This document shows, piece by piece, positions 1-7,367 of a stretch of 22,631 bases of DNA. The notes under the pieces are model-generated. The model made no database searches. It had not been told where the DNA came from and saw nothing but the letters and a program-made list of their open reading frames with translations. Position 1 is the stretch's first letter. The number at the start of each line of letters is the position of its first letter. Source of the stretch: Pseudomonadota bacterium. Lineage in GTDB: Bacteria; Pseudomonadota; Gammaproteobacteria; Burkholderiales; Burkholderiaceae_C. The stretch lies in contig JAEWPH010000143.1 of NCBI GenBank assembly GCA_023460715.1, positions 1 to 22,631 of the forward strand, in the 5' to 3' direction. The position numbers were made by a program, and so were the translations under genes.

Positions 1-393
1 ATACAGCTCGTTGACGATCGCCAGCACGTAGTTCTCGAACCCCATCACATGCACCTGCGGGCCGTGCGCCACGACATGCAGGGTATCGCCCTCGGCGCGC
101 GCCTCGATGAATGCGCGCTGGAAGCGGAAGATGCGCAGGAAGTCGATGAAATCGCTCTTGATGAAGCGCAGCGAGCCGAGGTAATCGAGCTCGTCCTTGG
201 CGAAAGACAGCTGGCACAGCGCATCGAGTTCGGCCTCGACTTCGGGCAGCAGCTCGGCCAGCGGGAATGCCGGCGTGTTGCGGCAGACGAACTCGTAGCG
301 CGCCTGGGTCTGCGGGTGGCGGTGCAGCATGGCCTGCCACATCGTGAACTTGTAGAGATCGGTGTCGAGCAGGCTGGAAATGATGGGTTGCAT
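1..393 (-). CDS. pncB: Nicotinate phosphoribosyltransferase, N-terminal part (runs off the window)
   Basis: This is the first 131 codons of pncB; the rest lies beyond the left edge. The enzyme converts nicotinic acid, PRPP and ATP to nicotinate mononucleotide in the Preiss-Handler NAD salvage pathway in the cytoplasm. The translation opens MQPIISSLLDTDLYKFTMWQ, the characteristic start of bacterial PncB, in which the LLDTDLYKFTM segment is highly conserved. Later conserved stretches such as RFIKSDFIDFLRIFRF and an acidic-rich helix also fit. The ATG at 393 is the first start in frame and matches the usual PncB N-terminus. Its start lies 7 bases after the stop of the nicotinamidase-like gene, so the two are probably one transcript supplying consecutive salvage steps. 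No strong Shine-Dalgarno is visible, which suggests translational coupling. Confidence 0.93.
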   Translation of the reverse strand, partial: MQPIISSLLDTDLYKFTMWQAMLHRHPQTQARYEFVCRNTPAFPLAELLPEVEAELDALCQLSFAKDELDYLGSLRFIKSDFIDFLRIFRFQRAFIEARAEGDTLHVVAHGPQVHVMGFENYVLAIVNELY

Positions 394-400
394 GGAAGGC

Positions 401-1234
401 TCAGTCGGCAAGCCGCAGCGTGTCGGTGGTGGCGAATTGCACGCCGCGGGTGCGCATCGCGGCGAAGAAGTCCTGCTCGGCGGCCTCGAAGCCCGAGACC
501 GGGCCCATGCAGTCTGTCAGCAGCACCAGCCGCTGCGCATGGTCCGCAGGCAGGTGCTCGACCAGGTGCTCGACGCTGGCGCGCACGCAGTGGCTGCTGG
601 CCTCGCCGGCAATCACCAGCAGGTCGGATTGGGCCAGCCGCTGCAGCAGGGGCAGGTTCAGCGCCGTGCCGGGGTCGTCAGGGTCGACGACTTCGGCCAT
701 CAGCGCGCTGTAATGCTCGGTGAAAGGGTTCGTGCCCTTGAGCACATGCTGCATGGGGCGCTGGTGCTCAAGCTGCCAGGCGCCGCCGGCCGCCAGCAGG
801 TCGGCATGGATGCCATGGCCCCAGCTGCCCAGCTCGCAATGCACGGGCCAGACCATCAGCGTATAGCGGCCCTGGCGCTCGAGCGCATCGAGATAGTCGA
901 GGGTGCGCGCGAGATGGGCGGGCTGGCGCGGCATGAATTGCGCATCGCGCACCTGCGTGGCGGTGATGGGCGTGAACGGCGCGACCGCGCTGCCATCGGG
1001 CAGCTCCCAGAAATCGGGGTGGGCGATGTCGAAGCGCTGGTGCGAGTCCAGTGTGATGGTGATCGCATCGACATGCGCGGCTTCGCGGCGCAGCCAGTTC
1101 GCCAGCCGCTGCATGTGGCGGTGGGCGCCGGCAACCGCCAGGCTGGGCTTGGTCGAGGGGGGGAGGTATGCGGCGGGAAGATCGCAGAAATCGTTCTGCG
1201 GATCGATGGCCAGCAGTTGGATGGAAGAGGGCAT
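401..1234 (-). CDS. Nicotinamidase-like cysteine hydrolase (isochorismatase superfamily, PncA-like)
   Basis: A 277-residue cysteine hydrolase that probably deamidates nicotinamide to nicotinate, the substrate of the PncB encoded next. The catalytic triad expected for nicotinamidases is visible: Asp11 in AIDPQNDF, Lys166 in VLKGTNP and Cys216 in SSHCV. Metal ligands are also present in LDSHQ (Asp63, His65) and AHPDFW (His72). It is longer than the classical PncA of about 210 residues, with extra sequence around residues 83-135, so it may belong to a related amidase branch; hence no gene symbol. I chose the ATG at 1234; a TTG five codons upstream (1249) is in frame but neither has a clear ribosome binding site. 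The adjacent pncB makes an NAD salvage role likely, by inference. Confidence 0.82.
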   Translation of the reverse strand: MPSSIQLLAIDPQNDFCDLPAAYLPPSTKPSLAVAGAHRHMQRLANWLRREAAHVDAITITLDSHQRFDIAHPDFWELPDGSAVAPFTPITATQVRDAQFMPRQPAHLARTLDYLDALERQGRYTLMVWPVHCELGSWGHGIHADLLAAGGAWQLEHQRPMQHVLKGTNPFTEHYSALMAEVVDPDDPGTALNLPLLQRLAQSDLLVIAGEASSHCVRASVEHLVEHLPADHAQRLVLLTDCMGPVSGFEAAEQDFFAAMRTRGVQFATTDTLRLAD

Positions 1235-1293
1235 GGGCAGCCAGCGCAAGGCAAAGGGCCAGTGTAGGCCCGCATCTGCGGCCTGCGCTGCAA

Positions 1294-1314
1294 CCCGGGG
1301 CGGGACGCCCCGGG
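1294..1314 (-). terminator. GC-rich hairpin downstream of the DUF1328 gene (weak terminator candidate)
   Basis: Perfect 8-bp stem CCCGGGGC/GCCCCGGG with a 5-base loop, starting 10 bases after the stop codon of the small membrane protein gene. On the minus strand it is followed only by GTTG and not a real U tract, so it may slow RNA polymerase or stabilise the mRNA 3' end instead of terminating. It also separates that gene from the pncA-like/pncB pair. Confidence 0.4.
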
Positions 1315-1324
1315 CAGGCGCGGG

Positions 1325-1510
1325 TTACTTCAGCGCCTTGCGTGCGGCGCCAACGCCCAGCACGGCCAGCACCACGAAGATCACGGCCAGCACCAGGAAG
1401 ACGATGAACAGCAGCTTGGCGATGCCCGCAGCGCCGGCGGCAACGCCGGTGAAGCCCAGCGCACCGGCCAGGAGCGAAATGATGGCGAAGATGATGGCGT
1501 ACTTGAGCAT
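1325..1510 (-). CDS. Small YtjA-family (DUF1328) membrane protein
   Basis: A 61-residue very hydrophobic protein with two predicted membrane segments (about residues 3-23 and 29-54) separated by a Gly/Ala-rich turn, ending in the basic tail ARKALK. Length, the opening [20 protein letters not shown] and the GxAAGAAxIAK motif match the YtjA/DUF1328 family, found widely in proteobacteria as inner-membrane proteins of unknown function; some relatives are induced by stress. Start at 1510 is supported by a GAGGG Shine-Dalgarno about 8 bases upstream. It stands alone between a likely terminator after metK and a GC hairpin downstream, so it is probably monocistronic. No specific function can be assigned. 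Confidence 0.88.
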   Translation of the reverse strand: MLKYAIIFAIISLLAGALGFTGVAAGAAGIAKLLFIVFLVLAVIFVVLAVLGVGAARKALK

Positions 1511-1635
1511 GTTATTTCCCTCGTTATCAGTGGTTGTCGGGCTCTGCGCCGACGGGACAGTGCTACGTTATCCGCGGCGCCCCGGCCAGCTTGTGGGCCG
1601 GCCGATGCTGATGGCGTAGGAGCCGTCCTGCCATG

Positions 1636-1662
1636 AAAAAGGCCTGCACGCAGGCAGGCCTT
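1636..1662 (-). terminator. Rho-independent terminator of metK
   Basis: Read on the minus strand, a perfect 9-bp stem AAGGCCTGC/GCAGGCCTT with a 6-base loop is followed by a run of T (the stem end plus TTT). It starts about 43 bases after the metK stop codon and has the standard form of an intrinsic terminator. Confidence 0.88.
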
Positions 1663-1704
1663 GGCAAGGGTTGCGGGCAGGCGCGGCCGCCTGCCGCGCG
1701 CGCT

Positions 1705-2889
1705 TCAGCGCAGTCCGGCGGCAGCGCGCAGCAGCGCGGCCTTGTCGGTCTTTTCCCAGGTGAATTCGGGCTCTTCGCGGCCGAAGTGGCCATACGCGGC
1801 GGTCTTGCTGTAGATCGGGCGCAGCAGGTCCAGCATCTGGATGATGCCCTTGGGACGCAGGTCGAAATGCTCGGCCACCAGCTTGGCGATCTGGTCGTCG
1901 GGAATCACGCCCGTGCCTTCGGTATAGACCGTGATGTTCATCGGGCGGGCGACGCCGATCGCATACGCGACCTGGATCTGGCACTGGCGCGCCAGGCCGG
2001 CGGCCACGATGTTCTTGGCCACGTAGCGCGCGGCGTAGGCGGCCGAACGGTCGACCTTGGTTGGGTCCTTGCCCGAGAACGCGCCGCCGCCATGGGGGCA
2101 GGCGCCGCCGTAGGTGTCGACGATGATCTTGCGGCCGGTCAGGCCGCAATCGCCTTGCGGGCCGCCCACGACGAAGCGGCCCGTGGGGTTGATCAGGTAC
2201 TTGGTGTCCTGCAGCCACGCGCTGGGCAGCACCGGCTTGATGATTTCTTCGATGATGGCTTCGGTGAAGCTGGCCTTCATCCGGGTCGCGGTTTCCGACT
2301 GGTCGGGGCTGTGCTGCGTCGACAGCACCACGGTGTCGATGCTGTGCGGCTTGCCGTCGACATAGCGCATCGTCACCTGGCTCTTGGCGTCGGGGCGCAG
2401 GAACGGCAGGCGGCCGTCCTTGCGCAACTGGGCCTGGCGCTCGACCAGGCGGTGGGCGTAGTAGATCGGCGCGGGCATCAGCTCGGGCGTCTCGTCGCAG
2501 GCGTAGCCGAACATCAGGCCCTGGTCGCCAGCGCCGGTGTTCAGGTGGTCGTCGCTGGCCTGGTCCACGCCCTGGGCGATGTCGTTGGACTGCTTGTCGT
2601 AGGCCACCAGGACGGCGCAGCCCTTGTAGTCGATGCCGTAGTCGGTGTTGTCGTAGCCGATGCGCTTGATCGTGTCGCGCGCCACCTGGATGTAGTCCAC
2701 GTGCGCGTTGGTGGTGATCTCGCCCGCCAGCACCACCAGACCGGTGTTGGTCAGCGTCTCGGCAGCCACGCGGCTGCGCGGGTCCTGCTGGAAGATCGCG
2801 TCCAGGATTGCGTCAGAGATCTGGTCGGCCACCTTGTCGGGGTGGCCTTCAGAGACGGATTCCGAGGTGAAAAGGAAATCGTTCGCCAT
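1705..2889 (-). CDS. metK: S-adenosylmethionine synthase
   Basis: Cytoplasmic enzyme making S-adenosylmethionine from methionine and ATP, the methyl donor of the cell. The 394-residue product has the family signatures in order: GHPDKV (15-20, with the catalytic His16 and Asp18), the hexapeptide GAGDQG (119-124) and the phosphate-binding loop GGGAFSGKD (267-275). Length agrees with bacterial MetK (about 384-395). Start ATG at 2889 is preceded by CGGAG nine bases upstream, a good Shine-Dalgarno, and the N-terminus [19 protein letters not shown] is typical of the family. The gene is transcribed alone, divergent from the acyltransferase pair, and ends at a clear intrinsic terminator. The third-position G/C bias is strong, as in the surrounding genes. 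Confidence 0.98.
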   Translation of the reverse strand: MANDFLFTSESVSEGHPDKVADQISDAILDAIFQQDPRSRVAAETLTNTGLVVLAGEITTNAHVDYIQVARDTIKRIGYDNTDYGIDYKGCAVLVAYDKQSNDIAQGVDQASDDHLNTGAGDQGLMFGYACDETPELMPAPIYYAHRLVERQAQLRKDGRLPFLRPDAKSQVTMRYVDGKPHSIDTVVLSTQHSPDQSETATRMKASFTEAIIEEIIKPVLPSAWLQDTKYLINPTGRFVVGGPQGDCGLTGRKIIVDTYGGACPHGGGAFSGKDPTKVDRSAAYAARYVAKNIVAAGLARQCQIQVAYAIGVARPMNITVYTEGTGVIPDDQIAKLVAEHFDLRPKGIIQMLDLLRPIYSKTAAYGHFGREEPEFTWEKTDKAALLRAAAGLR

Positions 2890-3018
2890 TTGAATAAACT
2901 CCGGTGTTCAGCTTTTGGGGCGTTGCCCTCAGCTTGGGAGCCTTGGCGAACGCTTTAGCAGAATTGTTTTACGTCGCCCTGCAAGTTGCTCATTTAACTC
3001 AGCGACCGCGCCATTTTA
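2890..3018. promoter_or_regulatory. Divergent intergenic region between metK and the acyltransferase genes
   Basis: This 129-base gap must hold the promoters of both metK (minus) and the lpxL-type operon (plus). It is AT-richer than the genes beside it. I could not pick a convincing -35/-10 pair for either direction. On the metK side there is a small hairpin (GGGC-AAC-GCCC) and a direct repeat TCAGCTT at 2908-2914 and 2929-2935, 21 bp apart, which would put two protein contacts on the same DNA face. I did not recognise a known SAM or SAH riboswitch. Confidence 0.45.
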
Positions 3019-3876
3019 ATGCCATCTCTGTTTCGTTTCCTTGCGGCCTGGCCGCTGTGGCTGCTGCACGCCGTAGGCGCGGTGCTGGGCTGGATCGTGT
3101 TCGCCGCATCGCCCACGTACCGCCGCCGCTTCATCGAGAACGCGGCGCGCGCCGGCTACCGGCTGCGCGACGTGCGCGCCGCCGTGGGCCACGCAGGCCG
3201 CATGGTGGCCGAGATGCCGCGCCTGTGGCTGCGCGAGGAGTCGCCGCCGTACCGCATCGAAGGCGCGGAGTGCGTGGAGCGCGCCTGGGCCGCGGGCAAG
3301 GGCATCCTCTACCTCACGCCGCACCTCGGCTGCTTCGAGCTGTCGGTGCAGGCCGCGGCGCAGCGCTGGAGCGCCGAGCACGGTCCGATCACGATCCTCT
3401 ACCGCCCCGCGCGCCAGGCCTGGCTGGCCGACATCCTGGAGACCGCGCGCCACCGCCCCGGCGTGAAGCCCGAGGCCACGACGCTGCTGGGCGTCAAGCA
3501 GATGATCAAGGCGCTGCGCCGAGGCGAGGCCGTGGGCCTGCTGCCCGACCAGGTGCCGCCGCAGGGCATGGGCACCTGGTCGCCGTTCTTCGGCCACGAG
3601 GCCTACACCATGACGCTGGCGGCGCGCCTGGCCCAGCAGACGGGGGCCACCGTGGTGCTGGCCCGCTGCGAGCGGCTGCCGCGCGGGCAGGGCTATGTGC
3701 TGTATTTCGAGGGCTTGCCCGAGCCCGTGTCGAGCGATCTGAACACCGCGGTGCTGCAGATCAACCAGGCCATGGAGCGCACCATCCGGCAGTGCCCCAC
3801 GCAGTACCTCTGGGGCTACGGCCGCTACAAGCAGCCGCGCAGCGATGCAGCGCCCGCGCAAGGCGGTGGCGCATGA
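3019..3876 (+). CDS. LpxL/HtrB-type lipid A (lysophospholipid) acyltransferase, first of two
   Basis: A 285-residue inner-membrane acyltransferase of the LpxL/LpxM (HtrB/MsbB) family, which adds secondary acyl chains to lipid A precursors at the cytoplasmic face. An N-terminal membrane anchor spans about residues 7-30. The catalytic HX4E motif is H102-LGCF-E107 in LTPHLGCFELS, followed by the substrate-side motif LLPDQVPPQGMGTW with FFG, as in family members. ATG at 3019 gives the normal family N-terminus; the Shine-Dalgarno is weak. Its stop overlaps the start of a second acyltransferase gene by four bases (ATGA), so the two are translationally coupled. Which secondary acyl position each enzyme serves cannot be decided from sequence alone. 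Confidence 0.93.
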   Translation: MPSLFRFLAAWPLWLLHAVGAVLGWIVFAASPTYRRRFIENAARAGYRLRDVRAAVGHAGRMVAEMPRLWLREESPPYRIEGAECVERAWAAGKGILYLTPHLGCFELSVQAAAQRWSAEHGPITILYRPARQAWLADILETARHRPGVKPEATTLLGVKQMIKALRRGEAVGLLPDQVPPQGMGTWSPFFGHEAYTMTLAARLAQQTGATVVLARCERLPRGQGYVLYFEGLPEPVSSDLNTAVLQINQAMERTIRQCPTQYLWGYGRYKQPRSDAAPAQGGGA

Positions 3877-4748
3877 TGGTCCGCTTCGGGATTGCTGTGC
3901 TCGGCGTGCTAGGGCGGCTGCCGCTGCCGGTGCTGCGTGGGCTGGGCGCGTTCATCGGCCGGGCGCTGTTCGTGCTGGCCGCGGGGCGGCGCAGGGTGGC
4001 GCTGCGCAACCTGGAGCTGTGCTTTCCGGACATGCCGGCGGCGCAGCGCAAGGCCCTGGCGCGCGAGTCTTTCGAAGTGTTCTGCCAGACCTTCCTGGAC
4101 CGCGGCTGGCTGTGGGCCGGTTCCGAAGCGCTGGTGCGCAGCCGCGTGAAGCTGACCGGTGCGCTGCACGAACTGGAAGGCGATACGCCCACCATCGTCT
4201 TCGCGCCGCACTTCTACAGCATGGACGCGGGCGGCCTGGCGCTGCCGTTGAACACGCAGCGTGAATTCACGTCGATCTTCGCCACCCATCCCGACCCCGT
4301 GCAGGACGCCTGGTTCATGGCCGGGCGCCAGCGCTTCGGCAACGTGCGCATGCTCAATCGCGCCGACGGCGTCAAGCCCATCATCTCGTGCCTGCGCAAG
4401 GGCGGCCTGCTGTACCTGCTGCCCGACATGGACTATGGCCCGACCGACTCCGTGTTCGTGCCCTTCTTCGCCGTGCCCGAGGTAGCCACCATTCCGTCGC
4501 TGTCGCGTTTCGCCCGCCTGGGCCGTGCCAAGGTGGTGGCCCTGTACAGCCGCATGACGCCAGAGGGCTATGTGGCCGAGTTGACGCCCGCGTGGGAGCA
4601 CTACCCCACCGACGACCACGTGGCCGACACCGCGCGCATGAACCGCGAGCTGGAGGCCGCCATCCGCACCATGCCCAGCCAGTACTACTGGGTGCACCGG
4701 CGGTTCAAGACACGCCCCGAGGGGCAGCCGTCGGTTTACAACAAATAG
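3873..4748 (+). CDS. LpxL/LpxM-type lipid A acyltransferase, second of two
   Basis: A 291-residue paralogue of the preceding gene, overlapping it by four bases. N-terminal hydrophobic segment about residues 5-37, then RRRVALRNLELCFPD, which is typical of LpxL/LpxM proteins. The catalytic HX4D motif is H113-FYSM-D118 in FAPHFYSMDAG, with the downstream LLPDMDYGPTDSVFVPFF block that is diagnostic for the lauroyl/myristoyl acyltransferases. It should act after LpxA/LpxD/LpxB/KdtA, adding a secondary acyl chain to Kdo-lipid A. An alternative ATG lies one codon in, at 3876. The TAG stop (4746-4748) lies inside a copy of the 55-bp repeat, so the last codons sit right at the repeat edge. Confidence 0.94.
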   Translation: MMVRFGIAVLGVLGRLPLPVLRGLGAFIGRALFVLAAGRRRVALRNLELCFPDMPAAQRKALARESFEVFCQTFLDRGWLWAGSEALVRSRVKLTGALHELEGDTPTIVFAPHFYSMDAGGLALPLNTQREFTSIFATHPDPVQDAWFMAGRQRFGNVRMLNRADGVKPIISCLRKGGLLYLLPDMDYGPTDSVFVPFFAVPEVATIPSLSRFARLGRAKVVALYSRMTPEGYVAELTPAWEHYPTDDHVADTARMNRELEAAIRTMPSQYYWVHRRFKTRPEGQPSVYNK

Positions 4749-4796
4749 GCCTCTAGCGCTTTCCCATCAAGCGCAGGCAGCTATTGTTTTGGTAGC
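4742..4796 (-). repeat. 55-bp structured intergenic repeat, copy 1
   Basis: Read on the minus strand the element has hairpin 1 (GCTA-N9-TAGC), a 5-base spacer, GCGCTTG, hairpin 2 (GCGCTT...AAGCGC), then GGCC and TATTTG. It contains the TAG stop of the plus-strand acyltransferase (4746-4748) and the TAG stop of the minus-strand hydrolase (4781-4783), so the two converging genes overlap it from both sides. It shares layout and spacing with copies at 5707 and 12742. In this convergent position it may act as a two-way transcript end, which is an inference. Confidence 0.8.
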
Positions 4797-5704
4797 GTTT
4801 GGGTCAGGAATTCCGCCAGCGCGCCGATGACGGCCTGCGGCTGCTCATGCACCACCCAGTGCGACGCGCCGGGCAGGGGCTGCACCTGCAGCGGCGCCAC
4901 CCAGTCCTCCAGCCCGTCGAGCAGGCCCGGCAGCAGGGCCGGGTCGTCCAGCCCCCACAGCACCAGCGTGGGCACATGCACTTCCAGCATCGCCGCAGGC
5001 AATTGGATAGCGGCGGCGCCGGCGTCGCCCTCGCGCGGCGGGCGGAGCGGGCTGGCGCGGTAGTAGTTGCAGGGGCCGGTCAGGCCTTGCCGCCATTGCG
5101 CGCGGTACTGGGCCCGCACCTCGTCGGTCAGCCAGGTCGGCGGTGTGCCCGCAGGCGTATCGAAGAACCCGAACAGGCGCCGGAAGTCGTCCTCCGCCAG
5201 CAGGGCCTCGGCGTCCGGGCGGCAGAGGAAGTGCATGTACTCGCTGGCCGCCTGCTGGGCGGGGTTGTGCTGCAGTTCGCGCACGAAGGCGCCGGGGTGG
5301 GGCGAGTTGACGATGGCGAGCCGCTGCAGCAGGTCGGGCCGCTGGTTGGCCAGGTTCCAGGCCACGGCGCCGCCCCAGTCGTGGGCCACCAGGGCGGCCA
5401 GAGGCTGGCCCGCGCCGCATTCGGCTTCGATCAGTGCGGCGATGTCCTGCACCAGGTGCTTGGCCCGGTAGGCCTCGGGCTCGGGCGGGTGGCTGGAGGG
5501 CGCGAAGCCGCGCAGGTTGGGCGCCACGCACCGGTAGCCGCCGTGCTCCGGCTGCGCAAAGTGCGCCAGCAGCGCGTCCCAGATGAAGCCGCCTTCGGGA
5601 AAGCCGTGCAGGAACAGCAGCACCGGCCGCCCCGGGGCGCCGCTCACGCGGCAGTGCAGGGTGGTGCCGTGCGGCAGCGAGTGGTCGACGGTGGAGATCA
5701 TCAT
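4781..5704 (-). CDS. Alpha/beta-fold hydrolase, epoxide hydrolase / haloacetate dehalogenase-like
   Basis: A 307-residue cytoplasmic alpha/beta hydrolase. Visible motifs are the oxyanion-hole loop HGFPEGGFIW (33-42), the nucleophile elbow AHDWGG with Asp109, an acid residue in LWGLDDPAL (Asp253 or Asp254) and the base His282 in GASHWV. An aspartate nucleophile in this DWGG context points to the epoxide hydrolase / haloacid dehalogenase branch instead of serine esterases. The cap region holds a Tyr pair (214-215, NYYRAS), where epoxide hydrolases keep activating tyrosines. The substrate is unknown. The gene follows engB on the same strand after 49 bases and is bracketed by inverted copies of the 55-bp repeat: copy 1 supplies its last residues and stop, and copy 2 ends two bases before its ATG. 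A second ATG one codon later (5701) is possible. Confidence 0.88.
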   Translation of the reverse strand: MMISTVDHSLPHGTTLHCRVSGAPGRPVLLFLHGFPEGGFIWDALLAHFAQPEHGGYRCVAPNLRGFAPSSHPPEPEAYRAKHLVQDIAALIEAECGAGQPLAALVAHDWGGAVAWNLANQRPDLLQRLAIVNSPHPGAFVRELQHNPAQQAASEYMHFLCRPDAEALLAEDDFRRLFGFFDTPAGTPPTWLTDEVRAQYRAQWRQGLTGPCNYYRASPLRPPREGDAGAAAIQLPAAMLEVHVPTLVLWGLDDPALLPGLLDGLEDWVAPLQVQPLPGASHWVVHEQPQAVIGALAEFLTQTLPKQ

Positions 5705-5706
5705 GC

Positions 5707-5761
5707 GCTACGCTTTCTATAGCTGTAGGCGCTTGATGGATAGGCGCCAGTGGCTAATTTG
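5707..5761 (+). repeat. 55-bp structured intergenic repeat, copy 2
   Basis: Plus-strand copy: GCTA-N9-TAGC, five bases, GCGCTTG, then a second hairpin GGCGC/GCGCC, ending GGCT-AATTTG. It lies between engB and the hydrolase gene, contains the engB stop codon (TAG, 5754-5756) and ends two bases from the hydrolase ATG. It is inverted relative to copy 1. The second stem differs in sequence from that of copy 1 yet still pairs, which suggests the RNA or DNA structure is what is kept. Confidence 0.8.
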
Positions 5762-6506
5762 TCTCTGAATCTTGCCGCGGGGCGGCCTCGGCCGGCGCTG
5801 CCTGCGTGCCGCTGTCTTCCGCCGGCACGGCGGCCTGCGCGGGGTGGGACCACTGCCACAGCAGCTGGGCCACCTCGTCCACGCCCTGCTTCTTCAGGGC
5901 GGAGAACATCTTCACCTCGCCGCCCCCAGCCTGCAGTCGCGTGATGGACAGGATCTTGGCCTGCTCGCTGCGCGTGAGCTTGTCGGCCTTGGTCAGCACG
6001 ATGAGGAACTTCAGCCCTTCCTCGACCCGCGGGCGCAAAATTTCGAGCAGCGCTTCGTCCAGCTCGGTCAGCCCGAGGCGCGGGTCGCACAGCAGCACGA
6101 TGCCCGTGAGCCCGGGGCGGCTGACCAGGTAATTCACCATCACCTGCTGCCAGCGCAGCTTGTCCGAGCGCGACACCTTGGCGTAGCCGTAGCCGGGCAG
6201 GTCGGCCAGCACGGCGTCGGTCACGCCCTGCTTGCCCAGCGCGAACAGGTTGATGTGCTGCGTGCGGCCCGGCCGCTTGGACGCAAAGGCCAGCTGCTTT
6301 TGCTGCGTGAGGGTGTTGATGCAGGTGGATTTGCCGGCATTGGAACGCCCGACGAAGGCGATCTCGGGCACATCGATGGGCGGCAGGTGGTGCAACTGCG
6401 CCGCCGTGGTCAGGAACCGGGCGGTGTGCATCCATCCCATGGCGACTTTGGCGTCGGGTGCCGGCGGTAGGGAGCCAGCAACTGGCGCATGTGATGGAGT
6501 CGTCAT
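5754..6506 (-). CDS. engB: Ribosome biogenesis GTP-binding protein EngB (YsxC/YihA)
   Basis: A 250-residue essential-type GTPase that helps assemble the large ribosomal subunit. The G motifs are clear: G1 GRSNAGKS (53-60), G3 DLPGYGYAKVS (from 102), G4 TKAD (172-175) and G5 SALKK (202-206). The TRANSFAC-like switch region RPGRTQHINLF (79-89) is the usual EngB switch I. It is longer than the E. coli protein because of an N-terminal extension of about 20 residues and an Ala/Pro-rich C-terminal tail (223-250). I chose the ATG at 6506; an upstream in-frame TTG (6545) would add 13 residues unlike the family. The gene is divergent from the cytochrome gene across an 85-base gap, and its stop codon lies inside repeat copy 2. 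Confidence 0.96.
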   Translation of the reverse strand: MTTPSHAPVAGSLPPAPDAKVAMGWMHTARFLTTAAQLHHLPPIDVPEIAFVGRSNAGKSTCINTLTQQKQLAFASKRPGRTQHINLFALGKQGVTDAVLADLPGYGYAKVSRSDKLRWQQVMVNYLVSRPGLTGIVLLCDPRLGLTELDEALLEILRPRVEEGLKFLIVLTKADKLTRSEQAKILSITRLQAGGGEVKMFSALKKQGVDEVAQLLWQWSHPAQAAVPAEDSGTQAAPAEAAPRQDSETN

Positions 6507-6591
6507 AAATCGGGGTTTGAAGGGATAGGCCGCTAAAGGGGCCAATTGTAGAATTGTGCGGTTCCGCTCTCATAACATAAGAACCCTCGAT

Positions 6592-7236
6592 ATGAAGTTG
6601 CTTGCCTCCTTGTTGATGGCTGCCGCACTCGCGGCACCGGCTCTTCCGACCCTTGCAGCGGGCGAAACCCCGGCTGCCGCCGCTCCCAAGGCTGCCAAGC
6701 CGGATCTGGTGAAGGGCGAGGCCAGCTACACCGCGGTCTGCGCGGCCTGCCACGCGGCCGACGGCAACTCCAGCATCGTCGCCAACCCCAAGCTGGCGCA
6801 GCAGCATCCCGAATACCTGGTCAAGCAGCTGCAGGAGTTCAAGTCTGGCAAGCGCAACGACCCCGTCATGAAGGGCATGGCGGCCCTGCTGTCCGACGAC
6901 GACATGCGCAACGTGTCGTACTGGCTGGCCTCCAAGTCCGCCAAGCAGGGCTTCTCCAAGGACAAGGACCTCGTCTCTTTGGGCGAGCGCATCTACCGGG
7001 GCGGCATCGCCGACCGCAACATCGCCGCCTGCGCCGGCTGCCACAGTCCCAACGGCGCCGGCATTCCCGCGCAGTACCCGCGCCTGTCCGGCCAGCATGC
7101 CGACTACACCACCAAGCAGCTGGTCGAATTCCGCGACGGCAAGCGCGCCAACAGCGTGCAGATGACCCAGGTCGCCGCCAAGCTGAACGACCGCGAGATC
7201 AAGGCCGTGTCGGACTACATTGCCGGCCTGCGTTGA
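6592..7236 (+). CDS. Di-heme cytochrome c4-type protein
   Basis: A 214-residue exported cytochrome with two covalent haems: C50-AA-C53-H54 and C147-AG-C150-H151. It consists of two homologous cytochrome c domains (about 38-115 and 125-214), each with a Met as likely sixth ligand (Met93 or Met96; Met191). Residues 1-24 form a Sec signal peptide with a LPTLAA-type cleavage region. The ATG at 6592 is chosen because it starts directly at the lysine of the signal peptide; an upstream ATG at 6556 would add a 12-residue polar stretch. Cytochromes c4 carry electrons in the periplasm to terminal oxidases. The gene is followed by resB-ccsA, which mature such proteins, a conserved pairing in betaproteobacteria. 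engB and this gene share an 85-base divergent gap. Confidence 0.95.
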   Translation: MKLLASLLMAAALAAPALPTLAAGETPAAAAPKAAKPDLVKGEASYTAVCAACHAADGNSSIVANPKLAQQHPEYLVKQLQEFKSGKRNDPVMKGMAALLSDDDMRNVSYWLASKSAKQGFSKDKDLVSLGERIYRGGIADRNIAACAGCHSPNGAGIPAQYPRLSGQHADYTTKQLVEFRDGKRANSVQMTQVAAKLNDREIKAVSDYIAGLR

Positions 7237-7246
7237 TGCACGTCAA
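7233..7246. promoter_or_regulatory. Near-consensus FNR/ANR-type box between cytochrome c4 gene and resB
   Basis: TTGATGCACGTCAA matches the FNR/ANR/DNR consensus TTGAT-N4-ATCAA except for one base. It overlaps the stop codon of the cytochrome gene and lies about 48 bases before a GATAAT -10-like sequence (7288-7293). If transcription starts near 7300 the dyad would be centred near -60, the class I position. No good -35 is visible. It suggests oxygen-dependent expression of resB-ccsA; binding is not proven by sequence. Confidence 0.45.
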
Positions 7247-7305
7247 ATCCCAGGGGGCTCCCGGTAGCCCCCCAGGAACCTACCGCCGATAATCACACCC
7301 AAGAC

Positions 7306-7341
7306 GGGCGGGCCCATCTGCAACTGATGGCCCGCCCTTTT
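7306..7341 (+). terminator. Rho-independent terminator between cytochrome c4 gene and resB
   Basis: Stem GGGCGGGCC(C)ATC / GATGGCCCGCCC of 12 bp with one bulged C and a 7-base loop, followed by TTTTCTC. A smaller hairpin (GGGGGCT/AGCCCCC, 7253-7272) lies in front of it. The terminator should separate the cytochrome transcript from resB-ccsA, 26 bases before the resB start. If the GATAAT at 7288 is a real -10, the same hairpin would lie in the resB leader and work as an attenuator. Confidence 0.85.
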
Positions 7342-7367
7342 CTCATTCAGGGCCCGCCTCGTTTTCC

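Noticed and set aside
1235..1249. TTG start of the nicotinamidase-like gene at 1249
   Set aside because: It adds five residues (MRWLP) not expected before the conserved core and has no ribosome binding site; the ATG at 1234 is simpler.
2890..3018. SAM or SAH riboswitch before metK
   Set aside because: I could not match the conserved core of any SAM or SAH class; only a small hairpin and a direct repeat are visible.
6520..6531. AAGGGATAGGCC upstream of engB, similar to the end of repeat copy 3
   Set aside because: Only about 12 bases match and the GCTA-N9-TAGC hairpin and GCGCTTG core are absent, so it is not called as a fourth copy.
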